NCBI GenBank assembly: GCA_905215835.1
Contig: CAJMRR010000022.1
Coordinates: forward strand, 1-18,820
DNA length: 18,820 bases
Reading direction: 5' to 3'
Source: an uncultured bacterium
GTDB lineage: Bacteria > Actinomycetota > Coriobacteriia > Coriobacteriales > Coriobacteriaceae
Shown here: piece by piece, positions 1-7,766 of the stretch
Position numbering within the stretch: position 1 is the first letter of the stretch
How the letters are laid out: every line of letters starts with the position of its first letter
Program-made: the position numbers and the translations under genes
The notes under the pieces: model-generated
Told to the model about the DNA's origin: nothing
Database searches by the model: none
The model's input: the letters and a program-made list of their open reading frames with translations, nothing else

Positions 1-1708
1 TCACAGGCAGAAAGAAAGAGAGAAAGAAAGAAAGAAACAAGAAAAAAAGAAAGGGACGGGGCAGGCCGGAAAGGAGCCGCCGTGCCGCCAACACCATGCG
101 CACCCAGATAGCCATCGCCTTAAGCCCACGTACGTCGAGCGCCTCCCGCACCACCGTCATCTCGTCGTCGCGCTCGTCGGTTCCCGCAAACGACCCGTCA
201 AAAAGCTCCACCAGCATGCTATCGGCCCGTATAACAATCCCCGCGATGTCGAGCTCACAGTCGTAGGCCTTGCTCGTTTTGAGCTGCTGTAGAACGCCGC
301 CGTCATCTCCCCGTTCGGTCAGGCATCGCTTGACCTCGATATGCGCGGACAGCATGTCGAGTGCGGTGTGGGACGTCTCTATTTCTGGCACGGCCAGGTT
401 CGTAGGAAGCCCAAGCCCGTTGTCCCCATAGCAAACAGCCGTCAGTGTCTGGGCCGCCCTCCATGAAACAGGGTCTATTTCGCAGGCCGCCCGTTCGCCC
501 CCGCGCTCGATGACCGATGCCATATAGCGAGCGAGCTTTGTATTGGACACGCTGACCGCCGCCAGATATACGCCGAGCGCCTCGGCAGGCGTTGGCTCTG
601 GAGCCGGATCGTCGGCATCGATCGTGCCCAGCGCTGCTCGGCAGATATCGGCCCCGTGCCCCGTCAGAGCCAGATCGACCCCATACTGCCCAGCAAGTTC
701 AAGGACCGCTTCACGGTCCAAAAAGGCGTCCGCCAGGCCCATCGCCGCATCGCATCTACCCGCCTTAAGCAAAATCCGGGCCGCCCTCGGAACAAGCTCG
801 GGGCGAACCTCGGCCACCAACTTGCGCAAGCGCAAGCGTCCGTTATCCTCCGTGCCCAGACACGTAAAACTCCGCTCGGCGGGATCCAAGCCAAAGATCG
901 GGTAGTCGCGTACAAAGTAGGACTGGTCGACCATCGACAACCTCACCCCACAAGCCTCGAGTTCTGCGATATTGCCCTCGCCCATCAAAACCATGAGACA
1001 TGCCACGCAAAACAGCGCATTATTGTCGAGCGAAGCCAGATCGACAAGTGCCGCGCCATATACGTTGACAATCTCGTTTTCGAGCAGACCGGCTACGTCG
1101 CCTTGGCCATACAGACCCGTCTGCAATGCCGAAACGAGCTCGGGCACGCCCTGCGTGAGCTGATAAAAGTCGAGCGATGTGCTGATCGAAAACGCCGATG
1201 CCCACGCCGAATACTCATAGGCATGCACCTTGAGCATCTGCGCATTGATCTTAACCGAATCGCCCAGCCCATGAATCAGCTGACGATTTGAAGGACGGCA
1301 GGAGATAAAGACCCCTATCCCCATAGCGCGCAGGCCGCGAATCCTGTCGATGAGGTCTTCGGTATCGTGCTGATCGAGGTTTGGCACATTATCAATCGCG
1401 ATAAGGGAGTGCGGTTTGTCTTTGAGTTCTTCGGTAACCACCTCGAGCTGCATAAACACCTCGCGCCCAATGGCGCGATCGGCCTCGATAATCCGCACGG
1501 GGCCTCGCGTCGGGTCGCATTTAACCTCATGGGTGTACTGCAGCAGCACCGAGGTCTTCCCAAACCCGTCGGGCGCATAAAGAACCACGATGCCGGCCTT
1601 TCGGCCCTTGGCGAGAAGCTCATTCATCAAGCGTTCGCGTCGCACCATATAGCCACCGCCCAGCGACATCAGCTCGAGATCGTCCATACTGCCCAAATCG
1701 TTTACCAT
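1..1708 (-). CDS. Large P-loop (STAND/MalT-LuxR-like) transcriptional regulator, partial
   Basis: The frame is open from the ATG at 1708 to the left window edge (569 codons) with no stop, so the 3' end is missing. A Shine-Dalgarno (GAGGAG) lies just upstream of the ATG. The N-terminus carries a Walker A motif APDGFGKTS (residues 45-53) after the preamble RRERLMNELL, and a Walker B-like LIAIDN (about 102-107). The rest is helical, Leu/Ala-rich sequence. This resembles the NTPase and helical-repeat part of MalT/LuxR-type STAND regulators, whose DNA-binding HTH would be C-terminal and thus lies outside the window; the regulator role is therefore inferred. The last ~20 residues visible are encoded by a GA-rich microsatellite and are almost only F, L, S and P, unlike the rest, so they may be an assembly edge artefact or a frameshifted tail. 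Confidence 0.75.
   Translation of the reverse strand, partial: MVNDLGSMDDLELMSLGGGYMVRRERLMNELLAKGRKAGIVVLYAPDGFGKTSVLLQYTHEVKCDPTRGPVRIIEADRAIGREVFMQLEVVTEELKDKPHSLIAIDNVPNLDQHDTEDLIDRIRGLRAMGIGVFISCRPSNRQLIHGLGDSVKINAQMLKVHAYEYSAWASAFSISTSLDFYQLTQGVPELVSALQTGLYGQGDVAGLLENEIVNVYGAALVDLASLDNNALFCVACLMVLMGEGNIAELEACGVRLSMVDQSYFVRDYPIFGLDPAERSFTCLGTEDNGRLRLRKLVAEVRPELVPRAARILLKAGRCDAAMGLADAFLDREAVLELAGQYGVDLALTGHGADICRAALGTIDADDPAPEPTPAEALGVYLAAVSVSNTKLARYMASVIERGGERAACEIDPVSWRAAQTLTAVCYGDNGLGLPTNLAVPEIETSHTALDMLSAHIEVKRCLTERGDDGGVLQQLKTSKAYDCELDIAGIVIRADSMLVELFDGSFAGTDERDDEMTVVREALDVRGLKAMAIWVRMVLAARRLLSGLPRPFLFFLFLSFFLSFFLPV
8..55. repeat. Purine (AAAG)n microsatellite
   Basis: On the plus strand, AAAG/GAAA units repeat with small interruptions from about 8 to 55. 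The tract sits inside the reading frame of the minus-strand regulator gene at the very edge of the window. Tetranucleotide repeats can slip and shift frame; equally, low-complexity sequence at a contig end is a frequent assembly artefact. Confidence 0.7.
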
Positions 1709-2095
1709 GCCCGCTCCTCAACTCGACCGTATGGACACTGTAACCGCAAGACCATACAAGCCGCGCTATGAATAGAGCGACCTTGTGTTCTAGGTTGTCT
1801 TTTGGTACGCAAGCGGCAAGTTTTTGTACAGCGAGGGCCGATTGTTATTAATCCCCCGACTAATCGGTCTTTAAGCAGGTAAATGAGCTTGTCAGCTTGT
1901 CCCATCTAAGCGGCAGTGTAACGCAAATGAACAAGGTTCAGCTATGTCATTCAACTCGCCTAGCACCCGCTACCGTCTACGACCTTTTAGTGGCATTTTT
2001 GCATAGAATCTGGTATGGAATGAATCAAACTGTTGGGCATCCGGCATTCGTCAAGCTTGCGGCAAGATTTTGGTCAAGTGGGCGGAAAGGGATAG
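1709..2095. other. Gene-free interval between the regulator and nagB terminator
   Basis: I see no convincing gene here. Short plus-strand frames lack a good ribosome binding site and family-like sequence. The only structure noted is an inverted repeat with arms CCGATT (1838-1843) and AATCGG (1862-1867) in the region upstream of the minus-strand regulator, which could be an operator. No promoter could be assigned with confidence. Confidence 0.4.
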
Positions 2096-2124
2096 CAAAA
2101 AGGCCCCCGCAAAGCGGAGGCCTT
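2096..2124 (-). terminator. Rho-independent terminator of nagB
   Basis: Arms 2100-2110 and 2114-2124 form an 11-bp stem with a 3-nt loop. The one imperfect position is a G-U wobble in the minus-strand RNA and a C-A mismatch in the plus-strand RNA, so the structure is tuned for minus-strand transcripts. A U run follows on the minus strand (2101-2097). It lies about 35 nt past the nagB stop. Confidence 0.88.
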
Positions 2125-2156
2125 AGGCAAGGCTATGTCGAGGTGCAGGATTCGCG

Positions 2157-2885
2157 CTACTCGCAGAGCGAAAGGGCGGCCTCGTCGGCAACGACAACGC
2201 AGTTGGTGTGCAGCTGCAGGATCGAAGCCGGGCACGCGGGCGTAACCGGACCATAGCACATGTCATGCACGGCCTGAGCCTTGGCCTCGCCGTTGGCGAC
2301 GACCAGGATCATGCGGGCATACATGATGGTCTGGGTGCCCATGGTGTAGGCCTGACGGGGAACGTCGTCGATGCTGTCGAACAGGCGGCTGTTGGCCTGA
2401 ATGGTGCTCTCGGTGAGGTCGACGCAGTGCGTGCCCTTGGAGAAGTGGTCATCGGGCTCGTTGAAGCCGATGTGGCCGTTGTTGCCAATGCCGAGCAGCT
2501 GCAGATCCGGGTAACCGGCGGCGGCGACGATCTTGTCGTACTCAGAGCAGGCAGCGGCGGCGTCGGGGTTGGAACCGTCGGGCACATGCGTGTTGTTCAG
2601 GTCAATGTTGATGTGATCGAAGAAGTTCTCACGCATGAAGTAGTGATAGCTCTGGGGATCGTCGTGCGAAAGGCCGCGATACTCGTCCAGGTTGTAGGTG
2701 CTGACCTCGGCAAAGTCGACGTCGCCCTTCTCGTACCAAGCAGCGAGCTGCTTGTAGGCACCGATCGGGGTGGAGCCGGTGGCAAGACCCAACACACAGT
2801 CGGGCTTGAGGATAACCTGCGCCGAGATAATATTGGCGGCCTTGCGGCTCATATCTTCGTAGTCTTTAGCTTTAATGATCTTCAT
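2157..2885 (-). CDS. nagB: Glucosamine-6-phosphate deaminase
   Basis: NagB converts glucosamine-6-phosphate to fructose-6-phosphate and ammonia in the cytosol, the last step of amino-sugar catabolism. The 242-residue product has the usual length for Gram-positive NagB. Visible motifs: the phosphate-binding loop LGLATGSTPIGAYK (32-45), YNLDEY with the likely catalytic Asp67, and GIGNNGHIGFNEP with His138 and Glu143 of the catalytic set. The Asp found at the GNDGH position in E. coli is Asn136 here, as in several Gram-positive homologues. The frame stays open further upstream, but the start MKIIKAKDYE at 2885 is chosen because it matches the family N-terminus and has an AAAGGA ribosome binding site 7 nt upstream. 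It lies 271 nt downstream of the EIIA gene on the same strand and ends at a strong terminator. Confidence 0.96.
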   Translation of the reverse strand: MKIIKAKDYEDMSRKAANIISAQVILKPDCVLGLATGSTPIGAYKQLAAWYEKGDVDFAEVSTYNLDEYRGLSHDDPQSYHYFMRENFFDHINIDLNNTHVPDGSNPDAAAACSEYDKIVAAAGYPDLQLLGIGNNGHIGFNEPDDHFSKGTHCVDLTESTIQANSRLFDSIDDVPRQAYTMGTQTIMYARMILVVANGEAKAQAVHDMCYGPVTPACPASILQLHTNCVVVADEAALSLCE

Positions 2886-3082
2886 TACGCGTCCTTTCTC
2901 GTACAAGAGAGGCAAGGCTCCCTTACAAGCACTTGCCCGCGGCCCGCGTCGGCCGCAACCAACGTGTGCGGCCACCAGGGCGAGGTCGCGTAATGTATGT
3001 GTCTCGTGTCTAACCGCGTCGAGGCCCCTGCCCGTCCACGGTGACCCAAAGCCTTTTTGCTTCGGACAAATCCCATCTTGCC

Positions 3083-3116
3083 ACGGAGGGCGTCCTCTTT
3101 CAAGGGCGCCCTCCGT
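3083..3116. other. 10-bp perfect hairpin between EIIA gene and nagB
   Basis: Arms ACGGAGGGCG (3083-3092) and CGCCCTCCGT (3107-3116) are perfectly complementary around a 14-nt loop, about 40 nt past the EIIA stop. No U tract follows on either strand, so it is not a classical terminator. It may be a weak or Rho-assisted barrier, or an RNA stability element between the two genes. Confidence 0.5.
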
Positions 3117-3156
3117 AAACGTGTTTGAATTGTAGGCTAATGGCCACGTGCACTTG

Positions 3157-3654
3157 CTAGCGCTCGCGAGCAACGATGAGCTGGTCCATCTCTTCGACAT
3201 GCACGCCAACGGAGCCCTTAATGCTCGAGAACTCAACGGAGTTGCATACCAAGATGGGAACCGTCACATCGTAGCCCTCGGCAGCAATTGCCTCGCGATC
3301 GAACTCAATGAGTACATCGCCCTTATGGACGATGTCACCCACTTGCGCATGTACGGTAAAGTGCTTGCCCTCGAGCTGAACAGTGTCCAAACCAACGTGG
3401 ATAAGCACGTCCAAGCCATCGACCGTGTTAAGCGCAACGGCGTGTCCCGTGGGAAAAATAGCCTCGACCTTGGCATCAGCCGGCGCGATCACGCGCGTTC
3501 CGGTGGGCTGAATCGCCACGCCCTGGCCCAAAAGGCCGGTAGCAAACGTCTGATCGTTTACCTCGGAGAGCGGAATGACGTCACCCGAGATGGGAGCATC
3601 CAACGTAAGGACTCGACCACGCATACCAAAAGACCTTAGGACTTTAGTGAACAT
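3157..3654 (-). CDS. PTS glucose-family EIIA component
   Basis: This cytosolic phosphocarrier takes phosphate from HPr and passes it to an EIIB domain during sugar uptake; in some bacteria it also signals in carbon regulation. The 165-residue protein has the EIIA-Glc fold signature: an N-terminal strand region LDAPISGDVIPL, PTGHAVAL with His71, and LDVLIHVGLDTVQLEGK with the likely phosphorylated His86, then VGDIVHKGDVLIEFD. It is a stand-alone IIA; no IIB or IIC gene is in the window, so its sugar is unknown. The ATG at 3654 has a GAGGGGGAG element directly upstream. An internal Met11 start is possible but lacks an equally good site. Its position between glmM and nagB fits a role in N-acetylglucosamine or glucosamine uptake, which is inference. 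Confidence 0.92.
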   Translation of the reverse strand: MFTKVLRSFGMRGRVLTLDAPISGDVIPLSEVNDQTFATGLLGQGVAIQPTGTRVIAPADAKVEAIFPTGHAVALNTVDGLDVLIHVGLDTVQLEGKHFTVHAQVGDIVHKGDVLIEFDREAIAAEGYDVTVPILVCNSVEFSSIKGSVGVHVEEMDQLIVARER

Positions 3655-3725
3655 GCTCCCCCTCGGATATACCGATCAACCAAAATAACCTTAACAGTTT
3701 ACCACTTGGCACCCGTTTTTGACCA

Positions 3726-5063
3726 TTAGGGAAGTTCGCGCTTGACAACCTCGACGATGTCGTCGACAACGCGCTGGGTCAGCTCGTGCGTCTCAGCCTC
3801 GGCCATCACGCGGACCAGCGGCTCGGTACCGCTCGGGCGCACCAGAATGCGGCCGCGGCCGTCAAGCTCCTTCTCGGCAGCAGCGACGGCGTCCCAAATG
3901 GGCTGGCAATCGTCCAGACCGGCCTTGTTGTCGGAATGCACGTTGACGAGTACCTGCGGGTACTTCTTCATGATGCCAGCAAGGTCGGTGAGGGTACGAC
4001 CGGTGCGCTTGAGCACGGCCAGCAGCTGCAGAGCCGTCACCAGGCCGTCACCGGTGGTGTTGTGCTCCAGGAAGATGATGTGGCCGGACTGTTCGCCGCC
4101 GATGACGGCACCGTCCGCGAGCATGCGCTCCAGAACGTAGCGGTCGCCCACGGCGGTCTGAACCATCTCGAAGCCCTGCTCCTTCATAGCGATGGAGAAG
4201 CCCAGGTTGCACATGACGGTCGAGACGATCTCGGAGTTGGCGAGCTTGCCGCGGGCGGCGAGGTCAGAACCGCAGATAGCCAGGATGTAGTCGCCGTCGA
4301 TCTCATTGCCCTCGCTGTCCACGAACAGTACGCGGTCGGCGTCGCCGTCGTGGGCCAGACCGATATCGGCGTGGGTGCGCAGCACGAGCTCGCGCAGGGG
4401 CTCGAGGTGCGTAGAGCCGCACTCAACGTTAATGTCGGTGCCGCAATAATCGGTGTTGATGGCATGGACCGTAGCACCCAGGCGCTGCAGCGCGGCGGGC
4501 GTGGTCTGGCAAGAAGCACCGTGGCCGCAGTCGACGGCAACGACCAGGCCGTCGAGCCTCAGGCCATCAAGCGTATCGATGGCGTGGTCGACGTATGCCT
4601 TGCGGGCGTCCTTCATCTTGATGATGTGGCCCACGCCGGCACCGATCGGCAGCGTGTCAGCAGCCATGGCTTCCTCGGACATGACCCAGGCGCTGATCTC
4701 TTCCTCGACCGCATCGGGAAGCTTCATACCCTTGCGGCTAAAGAACTTGATGCCGTTGAACTCCGGAGGATTGTGCGAAGCAGAGATGACGATGCCGCCG
4801 TCGAGCTCATTTTGGACAGTGAGCAGCGCCACGGCCGGCGTAGGGATAACGCCGCAGCAATGCGGGCGGCCGCCCTCGGCCATAATGCCGGCGGTCAGAG
4901 CACTCTCGAGCATAGTGCCCGAAAGACGCGTGTCGCGACCGATGCAAATGTCCGGACCAAGGAACTTGGTCGCCGCGCGACCCAGGCGAAACGCGAGGTC
5001 ACACGAGAGGTCGGCGTTGGCGACGCCGCGGACGCCGTCGGTACCGAAGATGTTCTGGGGCAT
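3726..5063 (-). CDS. glmM: Phosphoglucosamine mutase
   Basis: GlmM interconverts glucosamine-6-phosphate and glucosamine-1-phosphate on the path to UDP-GlcNAc for peptidoglycan. The 445-residue product has the full alpha-D-phosphohexomutase layout: N-terminal IFGTDGVRG; the active-site loop VISASHNP with the phosphoserine Ser96; the metal-binding loop AHDGDADR; the sugar-binding loop GGEQSGHI; and the C-terminal phosphate-binding loop RPSGTEPLVRVM. A frame start exists 18 nt upstream (TTG), but the ATG at 5063 gives the family N-terminus MPQNIFGTDG and has AAGGAG 7 nt upstream. It follows rpsI after a terminator hairpin, so it is expressed either by read-through or from a promoter I could not identify. 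Confidence 0.96.
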   Translation of the reverse strand: MPQNIFGTDGVRGVANADLSCDLAFRLGRAATKFLGPDICIGRDTRLSGTMLESALTAGIMAEGGRPHCCGVIPTPAVALLTVQNELDGGIVISASHNPPEFNGIKFFSRKGMKLPDAVEEEISAWVMSEEAMAADTLPIGAGVGHIIKMKDARKAYVDHAIDTLDGLRLDGLVVAVDCGHGASCQTTPAALQRLGATVHAINTDYCGTDINVECGSTHLEPLRELVLRTHADIGLAHDGDADRVLFVDSEGNEIDGDYILAICGSDLAARGKLANSEIVSTVMCNLGFSIAMKEQGFEMVQTAVGDRYVLERMLADGAVIGGEQSGHIIFLEHNTTGDGLVTALQLLAVLKRTGRTLTDLAGIMKKYPQVLVNVHSDNKAGLDDCQPIWDAVAAAEKELDGRGRILVRPSGTEPLVRVMAEAETHELTQRVVDDIVEVVKRELP

Positions 5064-5118
5064 AGGATCGCTCCTTCCCAAGTAGGCAAAACACAGTCGC
5101 CCACTCTAGTCGAAAATG

Positions 5119-5156
5119 AAAAGCGGGACCCGCCGAGCAATCGGCAGGCCCCGCTT
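5119..5156 (-). terminator. Terminator downstream of rpsI
   Basis: In minus-strand RNA a GC-rich imperfect stem (arms around 5121-5136 and 5141-5156, 4-nt loop) is followed by UUUUCAUUUU. It lies 31 nt after the rpsI stop and about 55 nt before the glmM start, so it probably limits read-through from the ribosomal operon. Confidence 0.8.
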
Positions 5157-5186
5157 GTACATTGTATCTCGTAAGGAGATAAAACC

Positions 5187-5582
<396 letters not shown>

Positions 5583-5584
5583 CT

Positions 5585-6028
5585 TTAAGCCTCCAGCTCA
5601 ATCTTCGTGGGGTTCTGGGCAGCATGCGGATGCTCGGCACCAGCGTAGACCTTAAGCTTGGTCATCTGGGCACGGCCGAGGGTGGTCTTGGGCAGCATAC
5701 CGCGAACGGCGCGCTCGATGACCTTCTCCGGGTGCTTCTCCATAGCCTGGCGGAAGCTCTCAGCCTTGAGGCCGCCGTTGTAGCCGCTGTGGCGATAATA
5801 GGTCTTCGTGTCGGCCTTGTTACCGGTAAGCTGGACCTTATCGGCGTTGATGACGACAACGAAGTCGCCGCAGTCGCTGTTGGGCGTGAACTGGGGCTTG
5901 TTCTTACCGCGCAGGATCATTGCGATCTGGGTGGCAAGACGGCCCAGGACAGCACCATCGGCGTCGACGAGAACCCAGTTGCGCTGGACCTCGCCCTGCT
6001 TGGCGTAGTGAGTCGATTTCGAAATCAC
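5585..6028 (-). CDS. rplM: 50S ribosomal protein L13
   Basis: L13 is an early-assembly protein of the large subunit. The 147-residue product contains the family core WVLVDADGAVLGRLAT, LRGKNKPQFTP, GDFVVVINADKVQLTGNK, TYYRHSGYNGGLK, and AVRGMLPKTTLGR. The start is a GTG at 6028, supported by a strong GGAGGAG site about 6 nt upstream; translation from it gives the expected N-terminus. It forms an operon with rpsI, behind a promoter at 6095-6122 and a short leader carrying a hairpin. Confidence 0.97.
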   Translation of the reverse strand: MISKSTHYAKQGEVQRNWVLVDADGAVLGRLATQIAMILRGKNKPQFTPNSDCGDFVVVINADKVQLTGNKADTKTYYRHSGYNGGLKAESFRQAMEKHPEKVIERAVRGMLPKTTLGRAQMTKLKVYAGAEHPHAAQNPTKIELEA

Positions 6029-6056
6029 TTAGACTCCTCCATGTACAGTACGTGTT

Positions 6057-6088
6057 GTTACAGAGATTCACGGGGCTCTGCAAGTAAC
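6057..6088 (-). promoter_or_regulatory. Hairpin in the rplM leader
   Basis: In minus-strand RNA the leader folds as GUUA (6088-6085), a CUUG bulge, CAGAG (6080-6076), a 10-nt loop, CUCUG (6065-6061), and UAAC (6060-6057). It begins close to the predicted transcription start and ends about 28 nt before the GTG. Ribosomal L13 leaders are autoregulatory in other bacteria; whether this one is, is inference. Confidence 0.45.
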
Positions 6089-6094
6089 CCGTCC

Positions 6095-6122
6095 ATATTA
6101 CCCCGCTCGCCGTACGAGTCAA
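6095..6122 (-). promoter_or_regulatory. Promoter of rplM-rpsI
   Basis: On the minus strand there is a -35 TTGACT (6122-6117), a 16-bp spacer, and a -10 TAATAT (6100-6095). It matches the primary sigma factor consensus at 5 of 6 and 4 of 6 positions, and lies about 65 nt upstream of the rplM start. Confidence 0.75.
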
Positions 6123-6222
6123 CAGGTATTTTGGCTCCGACCAGAGTTTCTGCACATGTCATCCACGAGCCGTGATTTTTCCAACTCTTTAGCTGTTGTC
6201 ATTTTTTGAGGGTTCGCCGTCG

Positions 6223-7101
6223 CTAGCGCTCAACGAACTCTTGGATTTCCGCGAACAAACGCTTTGCCTCCTGGCGACCCTGAATATACAGATCGAGCAG
6301 CTTTGCCGAATCGTGCTCGACATGGCCGACCTCGACCGGCTTTTGCGGAGCGATGACCAGCGCGCGGCCCTCGCGCTCATACTTCCACAGGTGCATGCGC
6401 TGGAGGTTATAGCGGTCGTGTCGCGTCTCGATAGCCTCGAGCAGGTAGGGGTAGTCGGCATAGCGGGCGCGCGCGGCAGGCATAAACTCGTAGGGCTTTT
6501 TCTCGTACGAGCGGTCCTGCGTGACAATGACAACCGCGCGCTCAAAGCCCGCCTCCTCGAGCACATGCTCGATAGGAACCGAATCGGCCACGCCGCCGTC
6601 GACGTATTTGTGCCCGTCTATCTCGACCGGCGGTGTCACCAGCGGCAACGAGGTCGATGCGCGCACAGCGTCGAGGTCAAGTACGGCGCTTTTGACCGGC
6701 AGGTACGCGGCGGTTCCGAACAGCATGTCCGTCGCAACGGCGTACATCTCGATGGGGCTCGCATCGAACGTCTCGTTGTCAAAGGGATCCAGGCGGTCCT
6801 GGACATCGTTGAAGATAAAGTCGTAGCCGACGATAGAGCCCGTGGCCGCAAACGACGCGGCGCCCATGAAGCGGCTGTCGTTGCAGAAAGCCAGGTTGAT
6901 GCGGTTGGCACGGCCGATCTGGTGCGACTTTTAGTTTACGCCATTGAGGGCGCCGGCCGAGACGCCGTACACCGCCGGGATTTCGACACCAGCCTCCATG
7001 AGGACGTCGAGCACGCCTGCGGTAAATTGCCCGCGAAAGCTACCGCCCTCCAGGACGAGCGCGACCTTGCCGGCGTTCTTTGCCTTATCTTCTGCAGTCA
7101 T
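6223..7101 (-). pseudogene. Patatin-like phospholipase, interrupted by an in-frame TAA
   Basis: Reading from the ATG at 7101 (AGGAGG ribosome binding site 5 nt upstream) gives 56 codons with the patatin start: LVLEGGSFRG (oxyanion loop, 15-24) and YGVSAG with the nucleophile Ser48. Codon 57 is TAA (6933-6931). The same frame then continues without interruption for 235 codons, including the catalytic-dyad motif YVDGGVADS with Asp168, and ends at TAG 6223. Intact, it would be a 292-residue serine lipid acyl hydrolase of the RssA/YjjU type. The Ser and Asp are now on different sides of the stop; an internal start at Met79 (6867) would lack Ser48. The substitution looks like a single-base change of a Tyr codon, or a sequencing error. 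The rest of the frame shows no decay. Confidence 0.85.
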
Positions 7102-7184
7102 ATTGACCTCCTGCGATTGCGTTTTGGCTTTCTTCTACCCAGTTTTGGGATGGCGAGCGCATGGGTTTTTCGAGGCGGCAGGTG

Positions 7185-7238
7185 AAGCGGAAAGTGTGTC
7201 CCAGTTTGAGGCGAGATTCCGGGATGAACTTTCCGCTT
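7185..7238. repeat. Hairpin element with 11-bp perfect arms
   Basis: AAGCGGAAAGT (7185-7195) and ACTTTCCGCTT (7228-7238) are perfect inverted arms; a second short pair (TCCC/GGGA) lies inside. It sits upstream of the patatin gene and looks like a REP/MITE-like interspersed palindrome rather than a terminator, as no U run follows. Confidence 0.5.
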
Positions 7239-7280
7239 GGACCGCCATTGGGAAAGCGCGCCCCACTCTACGTCACTGAG

Positions 7281-7490
7281 GCGTTTGCTTAACGCTCGCG
7301 CCCTGCATAGAGTTCGATTCTCCGCGGTTTGGGGGATCCGTTGATGCTGGGCGAGGCCAGCTGAAATTCGATAAACATCGCATCGATATTGGGCTGGGGC
7401 TTTGCGCGGAGAATCCGCGTATTTGCTTCGCGAACCCGCACCGGCTTCGGCCGCCTGCCGGCGTCCTCGCCCGCTCGCTACAAACGCTTC
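7281..7490 (+). repeat. Repeat unit R1 of the tmRNA-like array (210 bp)
   Basis: Starts with GCGTTTGCTT and contains the 30-nt core at 7298-7327. Within it, 17 nt (7310-7326) equal the T-arm/acceptor sequence of the neighbouring tmRNA but on the opposite strand. An 11-nt inverted copy (7405-7415) follows. It shares a later block starting GCCTGCCGGCGTCCTCGCCC with R2. Confidence 0.75.
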
Positions 7491-7663
7491 GCGTTTGCTT
7501 TACGCCCGCGCCCTGCATAGAGTTCGATTCTCCGCGGTTTGGGGTTCCGTTGATGCGGCGCATGGCAGGCTGAGATTCGATAACATCGCATCTATATAGG
7601 GTTGGGGCTTTGCGCGGAGAATCCGCCTGCCGGCGTCCTCGCCCGCGGGCTAAAAACGCTTAC
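7491..7663 (+). repeat. Repeat unit R2 of the tmRNA-like array (173 bp)
   Basis: Same order as R1: GCGTTTGCTT, the identical 30-nt core (7508-7537) with the 17-nt tmRNA match (7520-7536), a diverged middle, the 11-nt inverted arm (7613-7623), then the GCCTGCCGGCGTCC block and a GCTAAAAACGCTT tail. It is shorter than R1 because part of the region after the inverted arm is missing. Confidence 0.75.
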
Positions 7664-7712
7664 GCGTTTTCTTTACGCCCGCGCCCTGCATAGAGTTCGA
7701 TTCTCCGCGGTA
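7664..7712 (+). repeat. Partial repeat unit R3, abutting the tmRNA terminator
   Basis: Only the left part of a unit is present: GCGTTTTCTTT, then the 30-nt core (7681-7710) identical to R1 and R2. Its 17-nt arm (7693-7709) is the exact reverse complement of 7776-7792, which is the 3' end of the tmRNA gene itself, so the tmRNA takes the place of the right arm. Confidence 0.75.
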
Positions 7713-7723
7713 TCTATAAGTAA

Positions 7724-7758
7724 TAAAAAAGCAGGTAGAGACACTTCTCTACCTGCTT
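7724..7758 (-). terminator. Rho-independent terminator of ssrA
   Basis: Arms 7729-7741 and 7746-7758 make a 13-bp perfect stem with a 4-nt loop, followed on the minus strand by a U run (7730-7725). It begins 9 nt after the tmRNA 3' end. Confidence 0.92.
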
Positions 7759-7766
7759 GTTACTTT

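Noticed and set aside
2208..2993. Plus-strand open frame of 261 codons antisense to nagB
   Set aside because: Val/Gly-rich shadow translation of nagB without a start signal.
3083..3116. Rho-independent terminator of the EIIA gene
   Set aside because: The stem is perfect but there is no U tract on the minus strand, so it is listed only as a hairpin.
2886..3236. N-terminal extension of nagB
   Set aside because: The frame is open upstream, but the extension is unlike NagB, overlaps the EIIA gene, and the ATG at 2885 has a proper ribosome binding site.
3786..5174. Plus-strand open frame of 462 codons antisense to glmM
   Set aside because: It mirrors the high-GC codon pattern of glmM, has no ribosome binding site or recognisable motif, and glmM is unambiguous.
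6196..7185. Plus-strand open frame of 329 codons antisense to the patatin gene
   Set aside because: The sequence is low in family-like motifs and the minus strand shows clear patatin catalytic motifs; the long frame is a GC-content effect.
7281..7712. CRISPR array
   Set aside because: Cores are about 30 nt, but the interval is 173-210 bp, the rest of the unit is also repeated, and no cas gene is near.
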